A stretch of 64,000 nt of DNA from Nocardioides sp. dk884 (GCF_009557055.1 NZ_CP045649.1:3571501-3635500), one strand, 5' to 3'; counted from the first letter of the stretch, positions 41,684 to 51,100 are shown. The notes: generated by a model not told the origin, from the sequence alone. Numbers and translations are program-made.

Positions 41684-42232
41684 TCAGCCGGGCCCGACGA
41701 CCTCGTAGCGCGCGCAGAGGAACGCCCGGTTGCGGGCGTGCTCGACCAGGCGCAGGTCGAGCGGGCGCGGCAGCAGCGGGCGCCCGGCGCCCAGGGTCAC
41801 CGGGGCGATCGAGACCACCACGTCGTCGAGCAGCCCGTGGTCGGCGAACTGTCCGGCCAGGTCGCCGCCGCCGACGATCCACACGTCCTTGTCGCCGGCC
41901 GCCCTCGCGGCCTCGACCATCGCGGCGTGCACCTGCGCCACAGGCTCGGCGGTGAAGGTGATCCGCTCGCCGACCGCGGGCAGGTCGCGGTGGGTGAAGA
42001 CCCACGAGGCCACGTCGTAGGGCCACTTCTCCCCGGTGCTCGCGAAGTGCCGCCGCCCCCATTCGTACGTCGTGGCGCCCATCGCGAGCGCGCCGATCCG
42101 GGCGTAGAAGTCGTCGTAGTTCATCGCGCCGCGCTCGTCGATGTCCTGGCTGAGCAGCCAGTCGAGCGAGTCGTGCTCGTCGGCGAGGAAGCCGTCGAGC
42201 GTGGTCGCGGTGTAGTAGGTGGTGCGGGTCAT
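41684..42232 (-). CDS. Dihydrofolate reductase-family (RibD C-terminal-like) protein
   Basis: A 182-residue protein of the DHFR/RibD C-terminal fold: MTRTTYYTATTLDGFLAD, GALAMGATTYEWG, the nucleotide-site VWIVGGGDLAGQFADHGLLDDV and a VTLGAGRPLLPRP segment. Such proteins are probably NADPH-dependent reductases of unknown substrate, not the essential DHFR. Its ATG overlaps the stop of the upstream AraC/DinB-type gene by ATGA, so they are co-translated. Confidence 0.88.
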   Translation of the reverse strand: MTRTTYYTATTLDGFLADEHDSLDWLLSQDIDERGAMNYDDFYARIGALAMGATTYEWGRRHFASTGEKWPYDVASWVFTHRDLPAVGERITFTAEPVAQVHAAMVEAARAAGDKDVWIVGGGDLAGQFADHGLLDDVVVSIAPVTLGAGRPLLPRPLDLRLVEHARNRAFLCARYEVVGPG

Positions 42233-43155
42233 GGGAGTCCTCCGGTGCGTCGGCTCAGCCAGCTGATCGGGTCGCCCTCGGGCCAGCCGGGGGCGGCGGC
42301 GCCGAGCAGCCAGCGGGCCAGCTGGCGCCGGTGGGCGGCGTAGGTCAGGACGTGCGCGACCACGCTGCCGAGCACGAAGCTCTCCGGTGGCTCGCACAGC
42401 GCGTCGATGAGCCGGTCGCCCCAGGCGCCGCGGCGCTCGATGTCGCGCAGCGCCGCCAGCCAGCGGGGAGCGACCGCATCGTGGCGCGCGAGCAGGGCGG
42501 CGGGGTCGTCCGCTCCGGCGGGCGGTTCGTCGGCGCCGGTGATCGAGGCCAGCCATATCTCCTTGGTCCGCACCAGGTGGTGCAGCACCGCGGCCGGGGT
42601 GGCCTCCTCCCCGTCGAAGGGCAGCGGGGCGTGACCGGGCAGCCGGACCGCGCGCCACTCGGCGTCGCTGAGCCCCTTGGCGGCCTCCAGCAGGTCACGG
42701 GTGTCGTCGAGGTCGTGGTGGACCATCAGCATCGTCGCCTCGCCAGCCGCCTGCGACGCGGGCCCCTCGACCCACAGCGAGGTCGGCGGGTGGAAGTGGA
42801 TGCCGTTGGGGGCGGGCAGCCAGTGGGTGCCGGGCTCGGCGGGCACGGCGCTCGGCGGCTGGCCGAAGGCCCGGGCGAAGGCGCGGCTGAACCCCTCGAC
42901 GGACTCGTACCCCGCGGCCCAGGCGGTGTCGGTCACCGAGGCGCCCTGGCGCAGCTGCCAGGCCGCACGCTCCAGCATCACCCGGCGCCGCATCGCCACC
43001 GGCGGCTCGCCGGCGCCGCGGGAGAGCTGGCGGTTGAAGTGGTACGGCGAGGTGAACGCCTCGCTGGCCATCTGCGTCAGCGTCGCGTTGTCCTCCTCGA
43101 GGACCGCGTCCAGCAGCTCGCGGAGCCGGTCGCGCCCCGGGGTGGTGTCAGCCAT
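42229..43155 (-). CDS. AraC-type HTH fused to a DinB-like domain
   Basis: A 308-residue fusion. Residues 1-105 are an AraC-type double helix-turn-helix at the N-terminus (TLTQMASEAFTSPYHFNRQL and SVTDTAWAAGYESVEGFSRAF). Residues 150-300 form a helical DinB/DfrB-like bundle (MLMVHHDLDDTRDLLEA with His, AAVLHHLVRTKEIWL, VVAHVLTYAAHRRQLARWLL) with His residues suited to metal binding. DNA binding at the N-terminus is unusual for AraC proteins, whose HTH is mostly C-terminal. It probably controls the co-translated reductase-like gene; the sensed signal is unknown. Confidence 0.85.
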   Translation of the reverse strand: MADTTPGRDRLRELLDAVLEEDNATLTQMASEAFTSPYHFNRQLSRGAGEPPVAMRRRVMLERAAWQLRQGASVTDTAWAAGYESVEGFSRAFARAFGQPPSAVPAEPGTHWLPAPNGIHFHPPTSLWVEGPASQAAGEATMLMVHHDLDDTRDLLEAAKGLSDAEWRAVRLPGHAPLPFDGEEATPAAVLHHLVRTKEIWLASITGADEPPAGADDPAALLARHDAVAPRWLAALRDIERRGAWGDRLIDALCEPPESFVLGSVVAHVLTYAAHRRQLARWLLGAAAPGWPEGDPISWLSRRTGGLP

Positions 43156-43202
43156 GGAGCCAGTCTGGCGCCGAGCACCCCGCCGCGCCCGACCGAAGTT
43201 GC

Positions 43203-44285
43203 TCAGCCGCCGGTCGCAGCGGCGAGCACCCGGAACCCCGTGCCGCTGATCCCGCGGGCCCGGGCGGAGAGGACGACGGCGGCCGCCCCGGTGGCCGGCG
43301 CCAGGCCGGCGAACGAGCGGAAGCCGCCGGTGCCACCGTCGTGGAAGAGCACTGTCTCGCTCAGGCCGAGGCGCTTCGGCGCCCGGCCGGCGGGCATCCG
43401 CAGCCAGCCGAGGCCGGCCTCGAGACGCCCGACCTCGTGGCGGGCGCGCGTGGTCGCCGCGGCCGCGGCGGCGAGCGGCCCGGCCGCGCCCTCGGCGAAC
43501 ACCGCGAGGAACCTCAGCAGGTCGGCCGCGGTCGAGCGCAGACCGCCCGCACCGGCCAGCCCGGCCAGGTGCCACGGGTGCGCCTCGCGTCCCCACCAGC
43601 CGTGCCCGGTCGCCACCCGCCGCCGCGCCTCGGCGGGCGGGTCGATCCAGGTGTCGTGCAGACCGAGCGGGCCGGTCAGCCGCTGCGCCACCAGGGCGTC
43701 GTACGTCGTGGAGAGCCGGCGCGCGAGCGCCCAGCCGAGGAGGCCCGCACCGAAGTTGGAGTAGGAGAACCGCTCCCCGGGCGGGCCGGTCGGCGTGGTG
43801 AGACGTAAGGCCTCGGTCATCGCGGCCTCGTCGAGGTGGGCGTAGGGGTCGCGCCGGTCCAGCGCCCCGCCGCGACCGGTCAGCGCGGGGCCGGTCATCC
43901 CCGCGGGGAGCCGGGGCAGGCCCGAGTGGTGGGTGGCCAGGTCCTCGAGCGTGATCGGCCGGCCCACGACCGGCGGCGCGACCGGGAGGTACGCCGCCAC
44001 GGGGTCCTCCAGCGCGACCACCCCCTCCCGCGCGAGGTCGGCCAGCAGCAGGGCAGTGAACGTCTTGGTCACCGAGCCGATCTCGAAGATCGATCCGGCG
44101 CCGTCCGGCAGGGGCCCGCGCTGCCAGACCCGGCTGACGCCCCCGGCGGTGACGCCGACGACGGCGCCGTCGCGGAGGCCGCGGGTCGTGGCCAGGACCT
44201 CCTCCACCCGGTCGAACGCCTCGGGGGTGGCGGAGCCGGCTGCGGCGTCAGCGTCCTCGGGATCGGTCGTCGGGACGGATGTCAC
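43203..44285 (-). CDS. Serine hydrolase, class C beta-lactamase/esterase fold
   Basis: A 360-residue member of the beta-lactamase/D-Ala-D-Ala carboxypeptidase superfamily. The nucleophile motif SVTK lies in FEIGSVTKTFTALLLADL near residue 70, YSN in GERFSYSNFGAGLLGW near 172, and HDGGTGGFRSFAG near 315 replaces KTG. There is no clear signal peptide, so it may be cytoplasmic or start differently. It is more likely an esterase or peptidase than a resistance enzyme. The GTG start lies 38 nt inside the end of miaA. Confidence 0.82.
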   Translation of the reverse strand: MTSVPTTDPEDADAAAGSATPEAFDRVEEVLATTRGLRDGAVVGVTAGGVSRVWQRGPLPDGAGSIFEIGSVTKTFTALLLADLAREGVVALEDPVAAYLPVAPPVVGRPITLEDLATHHSGLPRLPAGMTGPALTGRGGALDRRDPYAHLDEAAMTEALRLTTPTGPPGERFSYSNFGAGLLGWALARRLSTTYDALVAQRLTGPLGLHDTWIDPPAEARRRVATGHGWWGREAHPWHLAGLAGAGGLRSTAADLLRFLAVFAEGAAGPLAAAAAATTRARHEVGRLEAGLGWLRMPAGRAPKRLGLSETVLFHDGGTGGFRSFAGLAPATGAAAVVLSARARGISGTGFRVLAAATGG

Positions 44286-45204
44286 GGATGGCCTCCAGGG
44301 CGCGCTCGACGCGGTCGGGGTCGTCGTACCGCACCCACCGTATGCGGGGGTCCTTGCGGAACCAGCCGTTCTGGCGCCGCGCGAAGCGGCGGGTGGCGAT
44401 CACCGTGCGCTCGCGGGCCTCGTCCTCGGAGAGCTCCCCGGCGAGGTGGGCCGCGACCTCGCGGTAGCCGATCGCGCGCGAGGCGGTGCGGCCCTCGGCC
44501 AGGCCCTCGGCGAGCAGCCGCTCGACCTCCGCGACGAAGCCGTCGGCGAACATCTGCGCCACCCGCTGCTCGATGCGCGCGTCGAGCGCGGGCCGGTCGA
44601 TGTCGACGCCGATCTGCACGGTGTGTGGGTCGACGTACTCCAGGCGTGGCAGGGACGCCGAGAACGGCCGCCCGGTGATCTCGACGACCTCGAGGGCGCG
44701 GACGATCCGGCGACCGTTCTCCACCAGGATCGACGCGGCGGCCTCGGGGTCGACGCGGCGCAGCCGGGCGTGCAGCGCGGCGGGCCCGATCTCGGCGAGC
44801 TCGGCCTCGAGCCGCTCGCGGACCGCGGGGTCGGTGCCGGGGAACTCGAAGCGGTCGAGCACCGCGCGGGTGTAGAGCGCGGAGCCACCGACCAGCACCG
44901 GCGGGCGTCCGGCGGCCCGCAGCCGGGCGATCACCTCGCGCGCCCAGCCCTGGAACTCCGCCACGCTGGCGGCGTCGCGCACGCCGAGGGTGTCGAGCAG
45001 GTGGTGGGTGATCCCGCGCCGCTCGGCCGGGGGCAGCTTCGCGGTGCCGATGTCCATGCCCCGGTAGAGCTGCATGGCGTCGGTGTTGACGATGTCGCCG
45101 CCGAGGCGCTCGGCCAGGTCGAGGGAGAGCGCGGTCTTGCCGGACGCGGTCGCCCCGACCACGGCGACGACCGGGACCCGCGAGGCGGAGGGCTGCTCGG
45201 ACAC
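44248..45204 (-). CDS. miaA: tRNA dimethylallyltransferase MiaA
   Basis: A 318-residue MiaA that adds the dimethylallyl group to A37 of tRNAs reading UNN codons. The P-loop is VVGATASGKTALSLDLA near residue 15. Substrate motifs are NTDAMQLYRGMDIGTAKL and PPVLVGGSALYTRAVL, and ATRRFARRQNGWFRKDPRI is near the end. MiaB, which methylthiolates the same base, is encoded 6.6 kb away. The start is GTG (SEQPSASRVP). Confidence 0.96.
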   Translation of the reverse strand: MSEQPSASRVPVVAVVGATASGKTALSLDLAERLGGDIVNTDAMQLYRGMDIGTAKLPPAERRGITHHLLDTLGVRDAASVAEFQGWAREVIARLRAAGRPPVLVGGSALYTRAVLDRFEFPGTDPAVRERLEAELAEIGPAALHARLRRVDPEAAASILVENGRRIVRALEVVEITGRPFSASLPRLEYVDPHTVQIGVDIDRPALDARIEQRVAQMFADGFVAEVERLLAEGLAEGRTASRAIGYREVAAHLAGELSEDEARERTVIATRRFARRQNGWFRKDPRIRWVRYDDPDRVERALEAIRDIRPDDRSRGR

Positions 45205-45277
45205 GGGAGAAGTGTCGCAAGGCCGCTAGCGTGTGCCACCGCCCCCTCGCCCCACCGCGCCGCCCCAGGAGAACCGC

Positions 45278-45781
45278 ATGGGATCCCCCGACCCCCAGCC
45301 CGACCCCCACCAGGGCCGCTTCGTCGTCGTCCCCGCGTCCTACGTCTACCTGCTGCGCGACGGCTCGCAGGGCACCGAGGTGCTCCTCCAGCTGCGGCAG
45401 AACACCCCCTACATGGACGGCTTCTGGGCCGCGGCGGCCGCCGGCCACGTGGAGCCCGGCGAGACGGCGTACGACGCGGCGCGCCGCGAGGCGATCGAGG
45501 AGATCGGTGTCGAGGACCTCGAGCTGGCCTTCCTCACCACGATGCAGCGCACCCTGCACGCCGACCCGATCGACGAGCGGGTCGACTTCTTCTTCACCGC
45601 GCGGACCTGGGGCGGGGAGCCTCGGGTGGTCGAGCCCGACAAGTGCGCGGAGCTGCGCTGGTTCCCGCTCGCGGCGCTGCCCGAGCCGGTCGTGCCGCAC
45701 GAGCGGGTCGTGCTCGACCTGCTGGCGGGCGGGGACGTGCCCGCCTACACCAGCGTCGGTTTCGCGACCGACGTTCGCTGA
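45278..45781 (+). CDS. Nudix hydrolase (paralogue 1)
   Basis: A 167-residue Nudix phosphohydrolase. The Nudix box GHVEPGETAYDAARREAIEE continues into IGVEDLEL. It cleaves a nucleoside diphosphate linked to another group, substrate unknown. AGGAG precedes the ATG. A second copy of the same protein, sharing RVDFFFTAR, PRVVEP-like and LRWFPLAALPEP segments and VPHERVVL, is encoded 1.2 kb downstream. It is divergent from miaA. Confidence 0.9.
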   Translation: MGSPDPQPDPHQGRFVVVPASYVYLLRDGSQGTEVLLQLRQNTPYMDGFWAAAAAGHVEPGETAYDAARREAIEEIGVEDLELAFLTTMQRTLHADPIDERVDFFFTARTWGGEPRVVEPDKCAELRWFPLAALPEPVVPHERVVLDLLAGGDVPAYTSVGFATDVR

Positions 45782-45858
45782 CTGCGACGAGGCCTCCGGA
45801 GCGTCGGCGGCTCCCCCTAGGATCCTGAGCAGATTCGCCGACCCCCACAGGAGTGCAG

Positions 45859-46293
45859 ATGACGACCAGGATCGTGACCGGCGTGGACGCCAGCGAGACC
45901 GCCGCGGAGGCGGCTCGCACCGCGGCAAGGCTGGCGCTGTCGCTGGGTGCCGAGCTCCACGTGCTCTCGGCGTACGGCAAGTTCGAGGTCGAGCGGTTCA
46001 AGGCCGGCGGCGACGAGTTCGTCTACAGCTCCGAGGGCGACGCACTGTCCGTGGCCAACGAGGTCACCGACTCGCTGCGCATGGAGTTCCCCGACCTCAA
46101 GGTCCACACCGCCGCCGCCGTGGGCCAGCCCGCCGAGGCGATCGTCCGGGCCGCCGACGACCTCGGCGCCGACCTGATCGTGGTCGGCAACAAGCGCATG
46201 CAGGGCCTGGCCCGGGTGCTGGGCAGCATCGCCAGCGAGATCGCCCACAAGGCGCACTGCGACGTCTACATCGCCCACACGCACCCGCGCTGA
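45859..46293 (+). CDS. Universal stress protein (UspA family)
   Basis: A 144-residue single-domain universal stress protein with TRIVTGVDASETAAEA at the start and the ATP-binding loop VVGNKRMQGLARVLGSIASE at the end (G-2x-G-9x-G-S/T type). It probably binds ATP and is induced in stationary phase or stress. AGGAG lies 7 nt before the ATG. Confidence 0.9.
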   Translation: MTTRIVTGVDASETAAEAARTAARLALSLGAELHVLSAYGKFEVERFKAGGDEFVYSSEGDALSVANEVTDSLRMEFPDLKVHTAAAVGQPAEAIVRAADDLGADLIVVGNKRMQGLARVLGSIASEIAHKAHCDVYIAHTHPR

Positions 46294-46363
46294 CCCGCGC
46301 CTCCCGGGGTCGCCACACGGCGTCCCCGGGTGAGCGGGGTCCGGATGCGGGTACGGGCACCTC

Positions 46364-46543
46364 ATGACCGAATCCCACCCTGAGCAGCAGCCCACCGACA
46401 CCCGGGCCGACGAGGTGTCGCAGGACCTCGCTGACGACCGCGACGTGCCCACGCCGAAGGGCGACCGCCCGCAGCAGGACGCCGTCGACGCCGCGGTGCA
46501 GGCCGAGAACGCCGGCACCTCCCTCGACCAGCCCTCGCAGTAG
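46364..46543 (+). CDS. Small acidic disordered protein, 59 residues
   Basis: A short frame starting MTESHPEQQPTDTRADEV and ending NAGTSLDQPSQ. It is rich in Asp, Gln, Glu and Pro, without hydrophobic core, so it is probably intrinsically disordered. No clear Shine-Dalgarno. It is not overlapped by another credible gene and shares composition with the acidic ORFs downstream. Function unknown. Confidence 0.55.
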   Translation: MTESHPEQQPTDTRADEVSQDLADDRDVPTPKGDRPQQDAVDAAVQAENAGTSLDQPSQ

Positions 46544-46594
46544 CCGGGGCTGGCTACCGTGGAAGATCCATCCCGACAGCGGCAGGAGAGACCC

Positions 46595-46810
46595 ATGGGA
46601 TTCCTCGACGACGCCAAGGCCAAGCTGGGCGATGCGGTGCACAAGCACGGGGACAAGATCTCCGGCGGCATCGACAAGGCCGCCCAGACGATCGACCAGC
46701 GCACCGGTGGCAAGCACGCCGGCAAGATCGACTCCGGGGTGGCGAAGGCGAAGGACGCCCTCACCCGTCTCGACCGCCCGCGCGGCAGTGGCGAAGGTGG
46801 CACGCGATGA
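46595..46810 (+). CDS. MT0933-like antitoxin-family protein (Rv0909-like), orphan
   Basis: A 71-residue protein starting MGFLDDAKAKLGDAVHKHGD, with KISGGIDKAAQTIDQRTGGKHAGKID following: the pattern of the MT0933/Rv0909 antitoxin family. Lys/Asp-rich amphipathic helix. No toxin gene of the Rv0910 (SRPBCC-like) type lies beside it, so it is an orphan or has another role. GGAGAG precedes the ATG and the 3' end overlaps the next ORF by ATGA. Confidence 0.8.
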   Translation: MGFLDDAKAKLGDAVHKHGDKISGGIDKAAQTIDQRTGGKHAGKIDSGVAKAKDALTRLDRPRGSGEGGTR

Positions 46811-47004
46811 GCGAGCTCTCCCCCGAAGTGCCCGAGGACGTGGTGGCCGAGGAGGTCGAGCCCGCCGAGGGCCCCGACTCCGAGGAGTACCTCCCCGACG
46901 AGGACGAGCGGGTCTCCCCCGACACCGGCACCGTCTACGACCCCGACGGCGAGCCCGCCGAGACCCCGCAGGACCTGCTCGTCGAGGAGACGGACGAGGA
47001 GTGA
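46807..47004 (+). CDS. Small acidic disordered protein, 65 residues
   Basis: About 40% Asp/Glu (for example VVAEEVEPAEGPDSEEYLPD), no hydrophobic core. It overlaps the antitoxin-like gene by ATGA and the Nudix gene by GTGA, so it is inside a tightly coupled operon. Function unknown. Confidence 0.7.
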   Translation: MSELSPEVPEDVVAEEVEPAEGPDSEEYLPDEDERVSPDTGTVYDPDGEPAETPQDLLVEETDEE

Positions 47005-47486
47005 CCGCGCCGCCGCCCGGGCGCCACCTGCTCGTCCCCGCGGCGTACGTCTTCGCGTTGCGCGAGGGCGCCGACGGAGACGAGGTGCTGTTGCAGCTGC
47101 GCCGCGGCACCGGCTTCATGGATGAGCACTGGGCGGCCGCCGCGGCCGGCCACGTGGAGCGCGGCGAGACGGCGTACGACGCCGCCCGCCGCGAGGCGGT
47201 CGAGGAGATCGGCGTGCACGACCTCGACCTCGCCTTCGTCACCGCGCTGCAGCGCACCGGCGGCGGCGAGCCGATCGGCGAGCGGGTCGACTTCTTCTTC
47301 ACCGCGCGCTCGTGGCGCGGCACCCCTCGGGTGCGCGAGCCCGAGCGCTGTGCCGCGCTGCGCTGGTTCCCCCTCGCGGCGCTGCCCGAGCCGATGGTGC
47401 CGCACGAGCGGGTGGTGTTGGAGGCGATCCGGGCGGGTACCGCCCCTCCTTACCTGACCCTCGGCTTCGAAGGGAGCACTGCATGA
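47001..47486 (+). CDS. Nudix hydrolase (paralogue 2)
   Basis: A 161-residue Nudix hydrolase with box GHVERGETAYDAARREAVEE followed by IGVHDLDL. Close relative of the protein encoded at 45278, including the FFFTAR and LRWFPLAALPEP segments. The GTG start overlaps the stop of the acidic 65-residue ORF by GTGA and the 3' end overlaps the next acidic ORF by ATGA. Confidence 0.9.
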   Translation: MTAPPPGRHLLVPAAYVFALREGADGDEVLLQLRRGTGFMDEHWAAAAAGHVERGETAYDAARREAVEEIGVHDLDLAFVTALQRTGGGEPIGERVDFFFTARSWRGTPRVREPERCAALRWFPLAALPEPMVPHERVVLEAIRAGTAPPYLTLGFEGSTA

Positions 47487-47734
47487 GCAACGACGAGGTC
47501 GACCTCGGCCCCAAGCCCGACCCGGTGATCGAGCCCGGTGAGCCCAACCCCGGCGGCGCGGACGCGCTGCCGGAGGAGCACAGCGCCGTCCCCGCGGACC
47601 TGACGCTGGAGGACAACCCGGCCGTCGACACCGCCACCGCCCCGGACACCCTCCAGGAGGGCGAGGACACCAGCACCGAGGCGACCCGCGACGACGGGGA
47701 CCCCACGCCCGCCGAGCACGAGTCGCCGGCATGA
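47483..47734 (+). CDS. Small acidic disordered protein, 83 residues
   Basis: A Pro/Asp/Glu/Thr-rich protein (MSNDEVDLGPKPDPVIEPGE at the start) without a hydrophobic core, predicted disordered. Overlaps by ATGA at both ends with its neighbours. Function unknown. Confidence 0.7.
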   Translation: MSNDEVDLGPKPDPVIEPGEPNPGGADALPEEHSAVPADLTLEDNPAVDTATAPDTLQEGEDTSTEATRDDGDPTPAEHESPA

Positions 47735-48063
47735 GCGAGCCCGGTCCCGCCCCCGACTCCTCGCCGGAGGCCAGCAGCCCGGATCCCACGCACGACCGCG
47801 ACGGCGACCTGGGAGTCAGCAGCGAGCGGGTCGGGCCCACCGGTCCCGGTCAGACCGCCCGCACCGGCGAGCGCGACGTCACCACGGGTGCGGGGCCGGG
47901 CGGGGTGCCTGCGGTCGGCCCCGAGGACGAGCCGGACCCAGAGGAGACCGCTCCCCCGGAGCAGTCCCCCGGCGGCCGCGAGGAGAACCCCGCCGGGCTG
48001 GAGCCCAAGGCGGGCTACCCCAGCGCCGACCCGCGCTCGGCGGACAAGCCGTACCAACCCTGA
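47731..48063 (+). CDS. Small acidic disordered protein, 110 residues
   Basis: The last ORF of the overlapping chain, a Pro/Gly/Glu-rich protein (MSEPGPAPDSSPEASS at the start, DPRSADKPYQP at the end). No hydrophobic core, no known domain. The ATG overlaps the upstream stop by ATGA. Confidence 0.65.
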   Translation: MSEPGPAPDSSPEASSPDPTHDRDGDLGVSSERVGPTGPGQTARTGERDVTTGAGPGGVPAVGPEDEPDPEETAPPEQSPGGREENPAGLEPKAGYPSADPRSADKPYQP

Positions 48064-48090
48064 TCCGGGCCGTCCCGCCCCTATCACGAC

Positions 48091-48107
48091 ACTCCGTAAG
48101 ACGGAGT
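48091..48107. promoter_or_regulatory. Inverted repeat ACTCCGT-AAG-ACGGAGT
   Basis: A 7-bp inverted repeat with a 3-nt centre, followed by the AT-rich TATTAAATG, 90-105 bp upstream of the metalloprotease gene. It may be the terminator of the acidic operon, an operator, or both. The stretch to 48155 is AT-rich for this genome and probably holds the metalloprotease promoter. Confidence 0.4.
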
Positions 48108-48195
48108 ATTAAATGCGCGCAGTCTCCGTTTAAAGTCGTCTCTTCAAACGACCCTGCGCGCTCTCGGGAGTGCGCCCGTTCACGGAGGACTGCAC

Positions 48196-51100
48196 GTGCA
48201 CTCCCTGTTCCACTCCCGGCGCCGGCGCGCCCTCAGGCTGGGCGCGACCTTCGCGCTCGGCAGCGCGCTGGTGCTCAGCACCCTGGGCGCCACGCCCAGC
48301 GCCCAGGCCGCCCCTTCTCCGAGCACCCCCGCCGTCCAGGGCGGCACAGGCGGCGACGAGGGACCGGACCTGTCCGACCTGCTCGCCGAACCGACCCCCG
48401 GCCCGGAGGCGCTCGACCTGCTCGACCGTCCGTCGCTGCGCGACGTCGCCGAGCACAACGACCTCTCCGTCGCCGAGCTGCGTCACGACCTCGCCACGCA
48501 CGACACCTTGCAGGTGACGCCGCAGGGCGACCTGCTGTTCGTCGACCCCGCCGCCCCGGCACACCTGCGCGACGCGTCCACGAGCCCGGACGACCACGAC
48601 CACGGCATCGACGGCGACCAGGACCAGGGCCCCGAGGTCGCGGCCATCCCGCGCAACATCGACGTCAAGGACGCGTTCAACCTCAACTCGCTGCCCGGGG
48701 CGAGCAGGACGATCTACCTCGACTTCGACGGCGTCGAGATCTCCTCGTCCTACGGCTCGGCGTGGCAGCAGAGCCACGGGCTCTCCGGCAGCGTCCCCGG
48801 CTGGGACCCGAAGAACAACGGCGCGGCGTTCAACGACGACGAGAAGCGCGCCGTGATCGAGGTCTGGCAGCGCGTCGCCGAGGACTTCCACCCCTTCAAC
48901 GTCAACGTCACCACGATCGCCCCCGCCGACCTGCTCACCTTCCGCGGCTACCACGCGGTCATCACCGGCGACCGGGCCGCGCACAAGGCGCTGTGCGACG
49001 AGGGCTGCGGCGGCATCGCCTACGTGGGGATCGACCCGTACTGGCACCAGCACAAGCCGGCCTGGACCCTCACCCGCGGGACGGGGAACTCCGCGGACGA
49101 CATGGCCGAGGCGACCAGCCACGAGATCGGCCACAACCTCGGCCTGCGCCACCACGGCAAGGGCAGCACGGAGTACTACGCCGGCCACAGCGGCTGGGCA
49201 CCCATCATGGGCAACAGCTACGGCAAGGACCACACCCGGTGGGCGAACGGCGCCTGGCCGGACGCCACCCGGCCCACGCAGGACGACCTGGCGATCATCC
49301 GCGGCCGGCTCGGCTCGCGCGCGGACGGCGGGCCGGACAACTGGCAGGACGCGAAGATCTCGCGTACTGCCGCGACCAGCGGCGAGGACGGTCACCACCA
49401 GGCCCAGGACATCGACGCCTTCCAGCTGGGGACCTGTCAGGGCGACGTGAAGGTCCGCGTCAACATCGCCCCCAAGGGCTCGAACAACGACATCCGGATC
49501 AGGGTGAACAACGCCATCCCGGACGACGCCAAGAACGTCGTCTTGGAGCACGCCCCGACGAACCGCGAGGACATCGACACCACCGTCAAGGGCCTGCCGA
49601 GAGACACGTACTACCTGACGATCATGATCGACGCCAGGGGCGAGTACCAGAACGACTACGGCGTGCTGGGCTACTACGACTGGAGCGTGACCGGGTGTGA
49701 CGGCGTACCGGTCAAGACCCCGCCGCTGCAGCCGACCGCGTTCACGCACAGCTTCGACCCCGCGACCCGCAACCTGACGGTCACCTGGCAGCCCCCCGCC
49801 GAGAACGGCGGGCACCCCGTCACCGGCTACACCGTCGGCGAACAGCTCGGCAAGATGCCGACGATCCGGCTCGACGCCTCGGCGCGGCGACACACCTTCA
49901 CCGACGTCCCGGCCGGGGACCTGCAGGTCTACGTCAACGCCAACAACGCCCTCGGCGACGGCCACGTGGCCGGGACGACCTTCAGGTCCCCGGCGCCGGC
50001 CACGACCACCACGGCGCTCACGGCCACCTACGGCGACGCCGCCAAGACGGTGAGCCTGCGCACCCGGGTCACCTCCAGCACCACGACGGCCGAGGGCACC
50101 GTGCGGGTGACGGACGGTGCTCGCGAGCTCGCGGCGCCCGTCGCGCTGGTGCGGGGCGAGGCGACCGTGACGGTGCCCTACGAGGACGTCGTCGGCACCG
50201 AGCTGACGGCGGAGTACGTCCCCGCGGACAAGCGCTGGAACCCGTCCCGCACCGCCACCGCGACGACGACCCGGACCGCCCCGTCGACGGTGCGCGACCT
50301 CGCCCTGAGCCTGGACCAGGACACCCGCGAGGTCACCACGACCTGGCGGGCGCCCGAGCACCACGGCGGCTCGGCCGTCACGGCGTACCGCGTGACCGCG
50401 GGCGGTGCCACCCACACCGTCGCGGCGTCGGCCACCTCGCACACCCTCCCGGCCGGGACCGGCACGTTCGGCGTCCAGGTCCAGGCCGTGAACGCGCAGG
50501 GCACGTCCACGCCCGCCCGCGCCGAGCTCGAGGTCCCGGCTCCCACGGCGAGCCGCACGACGATGACCGCCGCCACCCGCGGGCGCACGGTGACCCTGCA
50601 GGTCACCACCCGGTCCAGCACGGACGACACCCTCGTCGACGGCCAGGTGACCGTGCGGCGCGGGAACACGCCGCTCGCCTCCGCGACGACGACCCGCGGC
50701 GTCGCGCAGATCACGCTCACCGACCAGCCGCTGGGCCGGCAGACCTACGTCGCGGTCGTCGTGCCCACGAGCAAGCGGTGGAGCCAGTCGTCGGCCGAGG
50801 CCTCGGCCGACGTGATGGTCGAGCCCGGCGCCCCGCGTGCGCTGACGGCGGACTTCGAGCCGCGGGACCGGTCGGCCCGCGTCGTCTGGGAGGCGCCCGC
50901 CTCCGACGGGGGCACGCCGGTGACCGGCTACAAGGTGAGCGTCGGCGAGCTCACCGAGGAGGTCGCGGCCGACGCGACCGAGGCCGTGCTCGACGTCGCC
51001 GACCTCGCCCCGGGCGAGCACGAGGTCTCGGTGGTGGCGCTCAACGCCGTCGGCACCTCCGGCGCGGCCACGGCCACGCTGGTCGTCGCGCCCGTCGCCG

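Noticed and set aside
44248..44285. Frameshift or assembly error between miaA and the serine hydrolase gene
   Set aside because: Both proteins have complete motifs and normal lengths; a 38-nt same-strand overlap is explained by the upstream GTG choice, and a later start may be used.
43203..44285. A true beta-lactamase resistance gene
   Set aside because: Fold motifs match but HDGGTGG replaces KTG and no signal peptide is evident; esterase or peptidase is more likely.
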